In this document: one piece after another, positions 44,403 through 53,155 of the stretch
How the letters are laid out: every line of letters starts with the position of its first letter
Numbering within the stretch: the stretch's first letter is position 1
Assembly: GCA_038244585.1 (NCBI GenBank)
Contig: JBBRTI010000003.1
Span: forward strand, 1 to 59,835
Length of the DNA: 59,835 nt
Source: UBA4664 sp038244585
GTDB taxonomy: Bacteria > Patescibacteriota > Saccharimonadia > UBA4664
Direction: 5' to 3'
The notes under the pieces: model-generated
Databases searched by the model: none
The model's input: the letters and a program-made list of their open reading frames with translations, nothing else
Told to the model about the DNA's origin: nothing
Program-made: the position numbers and the translations under genes

Positions 44403-44423
44403 AGTTTACCACTAAGGAACATT

Positions 44424-44447
44424 AAAAATGCCACCCTTAGAGGCGGC
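44424..44447 (-). terminator. terminator of the winged-helix operon
   Basis: Minus strand GCCGCC, loop, GGTGGC with one G-T pair, then five T. It lies 27 bases after the stop of the 49-codon ORF. Confidence 0.65.
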
Positions 44448-44473
44448 TATTTTCTCATGATTCGTATGGACGA

Positions 44474-44623
44474 CTAAAATTTGCGGGCTAGGAAATAAAA
44501 ATTCGGATCACTGCGACGAACGAAACCAGGTGGCGGTTCGGGAATGAACCTTCCCCTGTCGGAGCGGCCGATGCCGGAATCGTCATGCAGCCCGATGAGA
44601 ATAGAGTGGAAAATCCTGATCAT
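44474..44623 (-). CDS. 49-residue ORF coupled to the winged-helix gene
   Basis: A small frame from ATG at 44623 to TAG at 44474. The ATG overlaps the TGA of the previous gene (ATGA, 44620-44623), the usual sign of coupling. It opens with a short hydrophobic part (MIRIFHSILIGLHDDSG), continues with RGRFIPEPPPGFVRRSDP and ends NFYFLARKF. A terminator follows. The IPEPPPGF-RRSDPNF segment is unusual enough to suggest a real, selected peptide. Function unknown. Confidence 0.5.
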   Translation of the reverse strand: MIRIFHSILIGLHDDSGIGRSDRGRFIPEPPPGFVRRSDPNFYFLARKF

Positions 44624-44907
44624 AGCGTGTTACTTGTTCCCCGCCGCGATTGGCTCTTGAGGACCAGTCCTTGTAGTTCCCGGTACAAGAGAAATTTGGG
44701 GTTGGCGGCATAAACCTTGGCGTTACCCTCTAGAGTAACCTTGACGAAGCCGACTTCAGCCAGACGCTTGAGCTCACGCTGGACATTGCCGGGATCCTCT
44801 TTGATCATTTTGGCGAGACCGCGGACGTGCATGCGGAAATCAGGATACTTCGTGAAGATGACGATTATCTTGCGGCGGGTTTTGGATGTAATGAATAGTT
44901 CTAACAT
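44620..44907 (-). CDS. winged helix-turn-helix regulator
   Basis: 95 residues. Helix-turn-helix: HVRGLAKMIKEDPGNVQREL, followed by a beta wing (GFVKVTLEGNAKVYAANP) and a C-terminal helix FLLYRELQGLVLKSQ. This resembles ArsR-like or transcriptional regulators fused elsewhere to nucleotidyltransferases. No metal-binding Cys, so a metal sensor is unlikely. A repeated TTATGCTTATGC element lies about 50 bases upstream of its start and may be a promoter or its own binding site. Targets unknown. Confidence 0.8.
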   Translation of the reverse strand: MLELFITSKTRRKIIVIFTKYPDFRMHVRGLAKMIKEDPGNVQRELKRLAEVGFVKVTLEGNAKVYAANPKFLLYRELQGLVLKSQSRRGTSNTL

Positions 44908-45041
44908 TTGTTTTTAAGCCGATTTTTTAGTTTTGGGCGTTGTTGAAATTACTATAGTCCGAGCATAAGCATAATGCAAGTAGTTTTTACAACGAAAGCC
45001 CCCACAGCTTGTCAGCTACGGGAGCATTTCTCGTGATTCGG

Positions 45042-45947
45042 CTAGTTTTTAACTTTGGCCAGCTGCTTCTGGCGATAATTGTGCCAGGTTACGAGCAGCG
45101 GTGAAGCGTTGAAGATGGACGAGTAGGTTCCGGACGCCACTCCAATCAACAGAGCCAGAACGAAGTAGCGGATGCTCTGGCCGCCGAAAAGCAGCAGCGC
45201 TAGCAGCGTCAGGATGACGGTCAGGGAGGTGTTGATGGAACGGGCCAGGGTTTCCAGAATACTGTGATTAACGATCTCCTCAAAGCTCCCCTTCTCGCGG
45301 CGCAGGTTCTCGCGGATACGGTCAAAGACAACGATGGTGTCGTGAACGCTGAAACCGATGACCGTCAGGATGGCCGTAACGAACAGGGCGTCGATCTCGA
45401 TGCCGGAGAAATGGCCAAGCAGGCTGAAGATACCCAGGACGAACAAGGCGTCGTGAAGCAGCGCGGCGATTGCCATGAAGCCGACACTCCAGCTGGAGGC
45501 CGGCGCCGGAACGTTACGGAAGGCAAAGGCGATGTAGAGGACGATGGCCATGCTGGCGATGAGCAGGCTGATGAGAGCGTTGCGGGCGATGTCTCGCGAT
45601 ACGGTCGGGCCAACGGAGTCAAAACTCAGCTCCTGCAGGCCTTGGGCACTGAGGGCGGTCTTGAGCTTCTGATGATTAACTTCATGCTGCGACTGAGGCG
45701 AGGGGTCGGTGAAGCGGATTTGGGTCTGACCCGATCCCGTCGGGACTATCTGGACGTCTTTAAGGCCGATTGCGCCACCGGCGCTCCGCACGTCGGCCGC
45801 AATCACATTACCTTTAACCACGCTCAGTTGGCCGGAATTGAAGTCGATACCCAATTTCAGACCGAACAAGACCAATGACACTAGTCCTGGAACGATGATA
45901 ATGATTGAGATGGCGTACCAAATTTTGCGGCGCCCGATTATATTCAC
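45042..45947 (-). CDS. secF: protein-export membrane protein SecF
   Basis: 301 residues from GTG at 45947, which overlaps the secD stop by GTGA with GGAGGA 5 bases upstream; the longer frame from 45995 is not used. Six membrane segments; marks include LKLGIDFNSGQL at the start of the periplasmic loop, VLYIAFAFRN, ALFVTAILTVIGFSVHDTIVVFDRIREN, in part, and RSINTSLTVILTLLALLL. With SecD it uses the proton gradient to help pull proteins through SecYEG, which fits the heavy secretion load of this genome. Confidence 0.94.
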   Translation of the reverse strand: MNIIGRRKIWYAISIIIIVPGLVSLVLFGLKLGIDFNSGQLSVVKGNVIAADVRSAGGAIGLKDVQIVPTGSGQTQIRFTDPSPQSQHEVNHQKLKTALSAQGLQELSFDSVGPTVSRDIARNALISLLIASMAIVLYIAFAFRNVPAPASSWSVGFMAIAALLHDALFVLGIFSLLGHFSGIEIDALFVTAILTVIGFSVHDTIVVFDRIRENLRREKGSFEEIVNHSILETLARSINTSLTVILTLLALLLFGGQSIRYFVLALLIGVASGTYSSIFNASPLLVTWHNYRQKQLAKVKN

Positions 45948-47254
45948 GATAGTTCCTCCGGCTTCAGACCGTAGAGCTGCGGCTTGCGTGACCATTCGGC
46001 CCGAATCAATTGCCGCATCAGCGTCCGCGTAATGACGATGGCTGTAAACAACGACACCAGCACGCCCAGCCCCAGAGTTACGGCAAAGCCGCGGATAATG
46101 GGCGTAGATCCTGACGATGCGAACAAGATAGCGCAGGTTATCAGTGTCGAGACGTTAGAATCGCGAATGCTTGTCCAAGCACGAGTGAAGGCGGTTTCAA
46201 GGGCTGCCACGTAGCTCTTACCGGCACGCAACTCCTCTTTCATGCGCTCAAAGACAAGAATGTTGGCGTCCACCGCCATGCCGATACTTAGGATGAACCC
46301 TGCGATTCCGGCCAGAGTCAGGACGATGGAATAGCCCGGTATGAAGACGCTTAGCTTATACAAAGTCAGAGTAATTGTGGTGTAGATGATGAGTGCCAGA
46401 ACGGCGACGACGCCAGCCAGACGGTAGTAGAGCATCATAAACAGGGCGACTATACTGAGGCCGATGATACCGGCGACTAAGCTGCGCTGCACGCTCTCCT
46501 TACCCAGTGAGGGACCGACACTGCTCTGGGCGACCAATGTCACCGGCACCGGCAGGGCTCCGGCTGTGATCTCTTCAGCGATAGTGCGCGCCTGCTTGAT
46601 GTCGAGATTGCCGGAGAGGATGGCCGTACCGTCGGTAATGGGCTCGGTGGTCGCAGGGCCGAAGGTCGGCTGTCCGTCAAGGAGCGTCAGCAGATAATTA
46701 CCATTTTGGCTGAGTTTGGTAGTGAGGTCGCCGAATTTCTTGGTGCTGTCACCGGGCTTCAGTTGCAGTCGGACGACCGGCTGGGCTTTAGTCGGGTCAT
46801 AATCGGCGGTAGCGGAATCAACGTCTTTACCGTCAATGCCGGTAGGCTTCTGAGTTCGGCCGTCAGCCGAAACTTCCAAAAATTCCAGGTTGGCCGTCTT
46901 ACCGATGCGGTTGATGGCCTCGCCCGGGTCCTTGACGCCCGGGAGGCTGACCATGACCCTGTTTGTTCCCTGGCGCTGAACGGCAATTTCCGAGGTGCCA
47001 CCGAAGTTGGCGCGCTTCTGAATGACGGCGATGAGCGACTCCAGAGCTTTATCGCGCTCGGCGGCGGGCGTCTTGGTCAAATCGGCCTGAAAGACCAGCT
47101 GTGCGCCGCCCTGCAGGTCTAGTCCCTGCTGCACTTTCAGGGTAGTCTTTTTGATGCCTATAGCGCTCAGAATGGCATCCTCACGCGGAATTGCCAAAGC
47201 TGTCGTAACAACCGCGAGCAACATGATAAGGGCGAACTTCAGCCGTAGACTCAT
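45944..47254 (-). CDS. secD: protein-export membrane protein SecD
   Basis: 436 residues. First membrane segment KFALIMLLAVVTTALAIP, then the periplasmic P1 domain (GLDLQGGAQLVFQADL, IQKRANFGGTSEIAVQRQGTNRVMVSLPG in part, GKTANLEFLEVS, DGTAILSGNLDIKQA) and six-helix domain with GMAVDANILVFERMKEELRAG, in part, the RND-type signature. Short version of SecD with a reduced periplasmic loop. It is the first gene of the secDF pair, and the two are translationally coupled. Confidence 0.94.
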   Translation of the reverse strand: MSLRLKFALIMLLAVVTTALAIPREDAILSAIGIKKTTLKVQQGLDLQGGAQLVFQADLTKTPAAERDKALESLIAVIQKRANFGGTSEIAVQRQGTNRVMVSLPGVKDPGEAINRIGKTANLEFLEVSADGRTQKPTGIDGKDVDSATADYDPTKAQPVVRLQLKPGDSTKKFGDLTTKLSQNGNYLLTLLDGQPTFGPATTEPITDGTAILSGNLDIKQARTIAEEITAGALPVPVTLVAQSSVGPSLGKESVQRSLVAGIIGLSIVALFMMLYYRLAGVVAVLALIIYTTITLTLYKLSVFIPGYSIVLTLAGIAGFILSIGMAVDANILVFERMKEELRAGKSYVAALETAFTRAWTSIRDSNVSTLITCAILFASSGSTPIIRGFAVTLGLGVLVSLFTAIVITRTLMRQLIRAEWSRKPQLYGLKPEELS

Positions 47255-47315
47255 AATGTTACAGATAATAGCCGACCGAGGCCTGCCGCGTCAATTCTTA
47301 AGCCAAGCTTAAAAG

Positions 47316-47972
47316 TCAGTCCCAGTGTGCAACTACGTTATTGACGCGGTCCATGACCGTAGAAGGGTCGATCCTATCTTCATCGGTATAGTAGTGCGAC
47401 ACGGAAAAAAAGCTGTCGGGAATATAGAGGTAGTGCAGCTCATCGACCAGGCCGTTAAGGCGCTCGATAACTTCGGCCGGACCGACCGGTATTGCCGCCA
47501 CGATCCTCTCGGTGTGAATGCGTCCCAAATAATGCAGGGCGGCATCGAACGACAGCCCGTTTTTGACGCCGTCGGTAGCGATAATAATCGTCCGGCCTTC
47601 CAGCTGGGCAGGGTCGGCCAAGCCGTTATCACCAATGACGGCTGTCATCTGATACATCTGGCGGATTTTCTCTTCTTCCACCCAGTTGCGCATATCCTCC
47701 ATGTAGCCTTCCATCTCGCCGGTGGAGATCATGGAGTTATAAGTGAAGAGGCCTGTCTGGTCCATAGTGCCGATAACCAGGCTATTATCGCCGGGGGCCG
47801 TGATTCGCGAGGTCATGAGCATCGACAGTGCACTGTGAAGGCGGCGGGCGATCTGTTCGCCCACCACGACTCCGCCCGGCGATAGCGCGACGACGGCGGT
47901 ATTGTCCCAGCGGTATTGGGTGAGCTGATCGGCAAGTTGGTCACCAGCCTGGGCGCGATCATGGAAATACAT
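47316..47972 (-). CDS. phosphoribosyltransferase-domain protein
   Basis: 218 residues from ATG at 47972. Type I PRTase layout: VVALSPGGVVVGEQIARRL, a flexible middle (EEEKIRQMYQMTAVIGD), and the PRPP loop as GRTIIIATDGVKNGLSFDAAL, in part (normally VDDGxATG). The Asp-Asp pair is reduced to one Asp, so activity may differ from salvage PRTases. The family often occurs in actinobacteria as an uncharacterised predicted PRTase. The -10 (TGCTACAAT) lies 6 bases before the ATG, suggesting a leaderless mRNA. Divergent from priA. Confidence 0.8.
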   Translation of the reverse strand: MYFHDRAQAGDQLADQLTQYRWDNTAVVALSPGGVVVGEQIARRLHSALSMLMTSRITAPGDNSLVIGTMDQTGLFTYNSMISTGEMEGYMEDMRNWVEEEKIRQMYQMTAVIGDNGLADPAQLEGRTIIIATDGVKNGLSFDAALHYLGRIHTERIVAAIPVGPAEVIERLNGLVDELHYLYIPDSFFSVSHYYTDEDRIDPSTVMDRVNNVVAHWD

Positions 47973-47978
47973 AAGCAC

Positions 47979-48025
47979 ATTGTAGCAGGTAACGATAGAA
48001 CCAGCGTTACAGACTGCGCTACACT
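47979..48025. promoter_or_regulatory. divergent promoters with leaderless starts
   Basis: On the minus strand, TGCTACAAT (-10 at 47979-47984) ends 6 bases before the ATG of the PRTase gene. On the plus strand, TACACT (48020-48025) ends 7 bases before the ATG of priA. Both spacings place the transcription start at the start codon. Confidence 0.5.
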
Positions 48026-48032
48026 AGTCAAT

Positions 48033-49988
48033 ATGAATGAACTACGACAGTATTACCTGGTAGCCCCGCTCGCCTACACGGGTGAGGCGCAATCGTTTAC
48101 GTATCATTACGATGCTGGCGAATTGGCAACCGGGCAGATTGTCTCAATTCCCCTGGGACGCCGCGCCAGCCAGGGCGTTGTCATGACGTCCGTCGGCCTG
48201 CCGGAGTTTAAGACCCGCAGCATCACGGGACCGGTGGATGTGGCACCGCTGCCCCCGTACCTCTTGGAACTGGGTACCTGGATGAGTGCTTACTACGCCT
48301 CCAGCGCCTCCAGCGTCTGGAGCACTATGCTGCCGACGGGCATCACCAAAAAACGCCGGGAGCCGCGGGCCACAGTCAAACCAAAGGCGGGCGGTCTGCC
48401 CGGGCACGTCTTGACGGACGAGCAGGTCGAGGCGCTGCGCGTAATCCGTGCCTCTTCCTTATCAGCCCACCTCCTCCAAGGCGTGACCGGTTCGGGCAAG
48501 ACCCGGGTCTATTTGGAACTAGCAGCCGAGGCGCTGGCGGCCGGACACTCCGTTATCGTGCTGGTCCCCGAAATAACCCTGACCCCGCAGGTGGTGGCGC
48601 AATTTGAAGCCGCCTTCGGAGAAGCAGTCATTTCGACTCATTCCAAACTAACCGAGGCACAGCGGCACGCAATTTGGACTGCGGCCAGTGAAGCAACGGC
48701 AGCCAGTCGGCCGTGTATTGTCGTCGGTCCACGATCCTGCCTGTTCCTGCCGCTTCACTCGCTGGGACTGATCGTCATCGACGAGGCCCACGAAACCAGC
48801 TATAAGCAGGAGCAGCACCCTCGCTACAACGCCATCGCGACGGCGGCTAAGCTGGCTGGGCTGACCGGCGCACGTCTAATCCTGGGCAGTGCCACGCCGG
48901 GACTGAGTGAACTCTATCTGGCCAAGGCCGGCCGTATCGGACATATTCTCATGGGGCGCCGCGCCAACGACATCGCCCACGCCCATGCCAGCATTATCGA
49001 TCTGCGTGACAAGGACGGCTTGGGATTGAGCAAATTTATTGCTCAACCACTGGTGGATGCCGTCACCGCGACGCTCGATGTCGGCCGCCAAAGCCTACTG
49101 TATCTCAACCGCCGTGGCAGCGCCTCAAGCCAGGTCTGCGGCGATTGCGGTCACGTCTCCGTCTGCCCGAACTGCCTGCTGCCGCTCACCTTCCACGCCG
49201 ATTGGATGCGTCTGGTTTGCCACCACTGCAACTACCGCCGGCCCAGCGAGGCTGTCTGCCCGGAGTGCGGCGGCATGGACGTCAAATTACTTGGCGGCGG
49301 TACCAAGCGCATCGAGGCTGAGGTCGAGCGGCTCTGGCCGGACGCCCGCATCGCCCGCCTCGATCGCGACAGCGCCACACTGGCGCATATCAAACAGGTC
49401 TACGCCGGGCTCAAGAACGGTACCATCGACATAATCATCGGGACGCAGATGATTGCCAAAGGTCTGGATCTGCCTCGCATCGATACCGTCGGCGTCGTCT
49501 CAGCCGACACTATGCTGCACCTTCCCGACTTCGGCGCGGCCGAGCGGACCTACCAGCTGATCACCCAGGTCTCCGGCCGAGCCGGCCGCGGCGATAGGGC
49601 CGGCGTGGTATTCATTCAGACTTATACGCCGGACCACCCCGCCATCGTAGCCGCAGCCACAGGCGACTACGCCGGGTTCGCCGAGGCTGAACTGGCCCAA
49701 CGCCAGCTGCTCGGCTACCCGCCCTTCAGCTACCTGCTGAAACTGACAGTCGCCGGTCGGGATCGCATGTCCGCGGTCGCTGAGGCCGAAGCCTTTGCCG
49801 CCGCCCTACGCAGGCACGTTGGACTTGATGTCACGGGCCCTGCACCGGCATTCATCGAGACCCAAGGAGGCCGTTACCACTGGATTATTACCGTCAAAGC
49901 CGCCCGCCGTACCGCTCTGGTGCAGATTGCCGGACAACTACCGGGTGACCACTGGACGGCCGACCTCGACCCGATTAATCTGCTTTAG
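48033..49988 (+). CDS. priA: primosomal replication helicase PriA
   Basis: 651 residues from ATG at 48033; the longer frame from 47916 runs into the neighbour. An N-terminal DNA-binding domain (residues 1-110), Walker A GVTGSGKTRVY (150-160), DEAH (250-253), the zinc-binding Cys cluster (CGDCGHVSVCPNC, CHHCNY, CPECGG; about 365-425) and the C-terminal helicase motifs GTQMIAKGLDLPRIDTVGVV and QLITQVSGRAGRG. Restarts stalled replication forks. def follows 34 bases downstream in the same direction, a common arrangement. Confidence 0.95.
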   Translation: MNELRQYYLVAPLAYTGEAQSFTYHYDAGELATGQIVSIPLGRRASQGVVMTSVGLPEFKTRSITGPVDVAPLPPYLLELGTWMSAYYASSASSVWSTMLPTGITKKRREPRATVKPKAGGLPGHVLTDEQVEALRVIRASSLSAHLLQGVTGSGKTRVYLELAAEALAAGHSVIVLVPEITLTPQVVAQFEAAFGEAVISTHSKLTEAQRHAIWTAASEATAASRPCIVVGPRSCLFLPLHSLGLIVIDEAHETSYKQEQHPRYNAIATAAKLAGLTGARLILGSATPGLSELYLAKAGRIGHILMGRRANDIAHAHASIIDLRDKDGLGLSKFIAQPLVDAVTATLDVGRQSLLYLNRRGSASSQVCGDCGHVSVCPNCLLPLTFHADWMRLVCHHCNYRRPSEAVCPECGGMDVKLLGGGTKRIEAEVERLWPDARIARLDRDSATLAHIKQVYAGLKNGTIDIIIGTQMIAKGLDLPRIDTVGVVSADTMLHLPDFGAAERTYQLITQVSGRAGRGDRAGVVFIQTYTPDHPAIVAAATGDYAGFAEAELAQRQLLGYPPFSYLLKLTVAGRDRMSAVAEAEAFAAALRRHVGLDVTGPAPAFIETQGGRYHWIITVKAARRTALVQIAGQLPGDHWTADLDPINLL

Positions 49989-50022
49989 ACAAGCCCCTCA
50001 AAACCCGCTAGAATATCAAGTA

Positions 50023-50583
50023 ATGACAGCTGACGATATCATCACCATACCCAATCCCCTGCTGCGGGAACGGAGCAAGCGAATCGGCCATGTCGACGGA
50101 TCGACCCAAGCTCTGGCCGAAGGTATGATTTCGGCGACGCTCGAATGGGAGGCCAGCCGCGAGCATGAGTTCGGCGCCGCGCTGGCCGCCATCCAAGTGG
50201 CCCAACCCTATCGGATTGTAGTCATCCGAAACGACTTCGACGACAAGGCAGACAAAAGCTTCACCGTCTTTATCAACCCTGAAATTGTTAAGCAAGAAGG
50301 CATACCGGTTGAGGAGCTGGAAGGGTGCTTAAGTGTTACTGATATCTACGGCAGCGTAGCCCGCTACCCTAAGGTTAAAGTGAAGGCCCTCAACCTGGAC
50401 GGCAAGCCGTTCCGTGTCACGGCCACCGGATTCCTGGCCAGGGTCTTCCAGCACGAAATCGATCACACCAACGGCGTTGTCTTCGTAGACCGTATCCACG
50501 ACCCTCATAAGCTCTACCGGTTGGAGTCGGATGGTAAATTCACCCCCCTAGCCGCCGTGGAACTGGGAATCAAACGACCTTGA
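50023..50583 (+). CDS. def: peptide deformylase
   Basis: 186 residues from ATG at 50023. Motif 1 is FGAALAAIQ (51-58; usual GxGLAAxQ, with Gly to Ala at one place), motif 2 EGCLS (100-104, Cys metal ligand), motif 3 FQHEIDH (142-148, two His ligands and catalytic Glu). Removes the formyl group from new proteins before map acts. Its TGA overlaps the start of fmt, so addition and removal of formyl are coupled in one operon. Confidence 0.93.
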   Translation: MTADDIITIPNPLLRERSKRIGHVDGSTQALAEGMISATLEWEASREHEFGAALAAIQVAQPYRIVVIRNDFDDKADKSFTVFINPEIVKQEGIPVEELEGCLSVTDIYGSVARYPKVKVKALNLDGKPFRVTATGFLARVFQHEIDHTNGVVFVDRIHDPHKLYRLESDGKFTPLAAVELGIKRP

Positions 50584-51527
50584 CGGACAATGTGCGCAGC
50601 CTGGTCTTCTTCGGCACAGACGCTTTTAGCCTGCCATCATTGCAGGCGCTGATTGAGGCCGGCTACACCATCGAAGCCGTTATCACCAAGCCTGACGCCC
50701 GCGTCGGTCGGGGCCGTGAGCTGGCCGCGCCTCAGGTCAAACAGCTGGCCGCCCGACATGGAATCACAGTCCTACAGCCAGCCAGCGGTGTCGAACTCGT
50801 CGACGCCACCGCGACGCTGACGTCCAGTTACGGTGTTGTTGTCGCCTACGGCCGCATTATCGCTCCGGCCGTACTGGAGCGGTTCAGCGTCGGCTTGGTG
50901 AACGTCCATCCGTCCCTGCTACCCAAGTACCGGGGGCCGGCTCCAATTGAAGCGGCCATTTTAAACGGCGATGATAAAGCCGGCATCAGCATCATGAAGC
51001 TTGATGCCGGTATGGACACCGGACCGGTTTACCTCCGCGAACCCGTTGTCCTATCTGGCCATGAAACTCGGCCGGATCTCTACTACCGCCTGGCAGATTA
51101 CGGAGCTAAACTTCTGGCGAACAACCTGGCCGACATCACAGGCGGCGTCATCGTGCCAGTTCCCCAAGATTCTTACTCCGACGAGCTCGTATCGGTCACC
51201 GCTATGCTCACCAAGAGCGACGGCGTCATCGATTGGATTAGGCCCGCGGTAGTTATCGAACGCCACGTCCGGGCCTACCTAGGCTGGCCTGGCAGTAAGA
51301 CGATGGTCGAAGGCATCGACGTCACCATCACCGCAGCTCGCACCGGTGACAGCCTGCTGATGGTGGGAACCGGCGAGACCGGTGCCCAACCCGGCACTGC
51401 CTTCAAGACAGCGACCGGTGAGCTGGCTATTGTTACCGGGCACGGCGAGTTAATAATCGAGCGCCTCAAGCCGGCGGGTAAGAACGAAATGACCGGCCAG
51501 GCGTTCCTAGCCGGTCATACCCTCTGA
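50580..51527 (+). CDS. fmt: methionyl-tRNA formyltransferase
   Basis: 315 residues from TTG at 50580 (TTGA overlap with the def stop). FFGTDAFSLPSLQALIEAG, KPDARVGRGRELAAPQVKQLA (in part), the formyl-folate signature NVHPSLLPKYRGPAPIEAAILNGD, in part, with catalytic Asn/His and MDTGPVY, then the C-terminal OB-like domain. Formylates the initiator Met-tRNA. It converges on the gene at 51537 with only 9 bases between. Confidence 0.94.
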   Translation: MTDNVRSLVFFGTDAFSLPSLQALIEAGYTIEAVITKPDARVGRGRELAAPQVKQLAARHGITVLQPASGVELVDATATLTSSYGVVVAYGRIIAPAVLERFSVGLVNVHPSLLPKYRGPAPIEAAILNGDDKAGISIMKLDAGMDTGPVYLREPVVLSGHETRPDLYYRLADYGAKLLANNLADITGGVIVPVPQDSYSDELVSVTAMLTKSDGVIDWIRPAVVIERHVRAYLGWPGSKTMVEGIDVTITAARTGDSLLMVGTGETGAQPGTAFKTATGELAIVTGHGELIIERLKPAGKNEMTGQAFLAGHTL

Positions 51528-51536
51528 CCCGAAACA

Positions 51537-52781
51537 TTATTTTTTTCGGCGGAACATGGCAGCGCGGGTCTTAAACCATCCGGCGCCTTTTTCGGTGTGT
51601 CGGATATTGGTTTCTTCCTCGGCATCGGCAGCCTCACGCTCCGGATCCGAGTGACTGAGCAGTACCTGATATCGCGCTATCGTAGCCTTGTACCAAGCAT
51701 CGATGTCCGGACTAACGGCCTTGAACTCCGTATGTACTATTTTACCGGAGCCAGGATCCCTGACATCCTCACGTTTAAGCAGGTTCTGGCGAAACGCCTG
51801 CCCCATTACCGCTTCCAACTCGTCTGTGTCATTTCCCGCTTCCGTCAGAGCTCGTTTGAAATAGTTTAGGCGCGCTTTGAGGCCATCCCCAGTAGCCTCG
51901 GCCTTCAAAGGCGATAGGTTGAGAAGTTGGTCAAGGGCCGTAGGCTCGTCTCTCTCGGGAGCGGGCGTTACGGCTGGTGCTTGTAGCACTGCCTGACCCG
52001 GCGTCTGTGACAGCCGTTGCAAGGCCTCCTCACGCATATCCATGATTGAGTTCGCCGCCACCAGCCGGCCTTTATCAAAGCGAGCCGACGCGGGAACATC
52101 ATACGTAATCGTTCCGTCCTCATTTTCCTCAGCCTGCAGATATTTACGCTCGACCCAATGTGCGGTCAGGCGGGCAATCTCTTCAACGCTGTTCGCCTGC
52201 TGATACTGGTCTATGGAGGTGTGTTTAATTGAGTATTCCCGGTCCAACTGCTTGCGGGCTTCTGCAACGGGGTCAGCCTGCTCTACGCCTGCCGCGGTCG
52301 CTTCCTTGCTCTGTTGCTGTTTGGCCAACCCCAGAGTCTTGGAGTACTGGGTCGAGAGCCATTCGAGCCGGCGGGCATGATCAAACAGCCGCAGATTTAA
52401 GGCCTTCTCATATTTAGAGAGGCCCAAACCGTTGGTCACGATACGGCTGTTGACGTCATTACTGTCTATTTTGTGGTACTCAATCTTTTCATTACCTGCT
52501 TCGAAAAAGTCTTGCTGAATACGGGATTGAATCTCTTTTGTCGTCAAACCCCTGTATGACTCCGTTAGGGCGTCGCGAGCCTTTTGGGTCGGATACTTTT
52601 GTTGCTCACGTTTAGACACGGAAGAGCCGGTTTCGGACGTACCAACATCAGACGGAGCAGGGGCTTCTACGGCCGCGGCTGCCCGTTCCGGCTCGCCAAT
52701 GAAAGGCAATTCCGGCAGGGCCGTCGGTGAATTCGGGTCTTCCGGACCGCGTGGACCGGCTGATTCGGGGGGCGTTGGCAT
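51537..52781 (-). CDS. large soluble protein of unknown function
   Basis: 414 residues, acidic and helical, with a disordered Pro/Ala/Glu N-terminus (about 60 residues) and a basic KFRRKK-like tail (TRAAMFRRKK). No signal peptide or membrane segment. Segments such as KYEKALNLRLFDHARRLEWL and QYQQANSVEEIARLTAHWVE look like a helical bundle; a second disordered Pro linker (VLQAPAVTPAPERDEP) divides two halves. An extended -10 promoter (52809) and TGGAG precede the ATG. No family recognised; the layout is that of a cytoplasmic structural or scaffolding protein. Confidence 0.6.
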   Translation of the reverse strand: MPTPPESAGPRGPEDPNSPTALPELPFIGEPERAAAAVEAPAPSDVGTSETGSSVSKREQQKYPTQKARDALTESYRGLTTKEIQSRIQQDFFEAGNEKIEYHKIDSNDVNSRIVTNGLGLSKYEKALNLRLFDHARRLEWLSTQYSKTLGLAKQQQSKEATAAGVEQADPVAEARKQLDREYSIKHTSIDQYQQANSVEEIARLTAHWVERKYLQAEENEDGTITYDVPASARFDKGRLVAANSIMDMREEALQRLSQTPGQAVLQAPAVTPAPERDEPTALDQLLNLSPLKAEATGDGLKARLNYFKRALTEAGNDTDELEAVMGQAFRQNLLKREDVRDPGSGKIVHTEFKAVSPDIDAWYKATIARYQVLLSHSDPEREAADAEEETNIRHTEKGAGWFKTRAAMFRRKK

Positions 52782-52808
52782 GCAAAAACTCCAGTCGTTC
52801 TTATCTGG

Positions 52809-52824
52809 ATTATACCATAAGCGT
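52809..52824 (-). promoter_or_regulatory. extended -10 promoter of the 414-residue gene
   Basis: Minus strand ACGCTTATGGTATAATCC: TTATGG extension then perfect TATAAT (52809-52814). It overlaps the rbfA stop, 28 bases before the ATG. Confidence 0.6.
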
Positions 52825-53153
52825 TAGAGGTCTTTGAGCAGGCGGTCGATCTCCGCGGCATAAGCGCCGCCGGTATCAAGCTTGAGCAATAGACGTGGCA
52901 CGAATTTCGATTCCAAATGGTGCGCCAGGGCTATCTGTAGGCCGTTCTGGGTCGCCTGGACGCGTGTCCAAAGCTTTTCCTGTTGCGGTCCGGCAACAAG
53001 CAGACCTATCCACACCGTGGCGTTACGCAGGTCAGGCGCAGCGTCGACGCGGGTCACGGTAACCGTGGCCGCATCACGCTCTAAAAATTCCACCAGTGAT
53101 TTGGCCACGACCTGCTGGATAACGCTTTCCATTTTTGCGACTCGTTGTGACAT
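52824..53153 (-). CDS. rbfA: ribosome-binding factor A
   Basis: 109 residues, KH-like fold. The start MSQRVAKMESVIQQVVAKSL and VTVTRVDAAPDLRNATVWIGL (in part; the D-L-x-x-A-x-V-x-I motif) mark RbfA, which matures the 30S subunit and acts in cold adaptation. It follows infB by 2 bases, as in most bacteria. Normal length of the short form. Confidence 0.9.
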   Translation of the reverse strand: MSQRVAKMESVIQQVVAKSLVEFLERDAATVTVTRVDAAPDLRNATVWIGLLVAGPQQEKLWTRVQATQNGLQIALAHHLESKFVPRLLLKLDTGGAYAAEIDRLLKDL

Positions 53154-53155
53154 GG

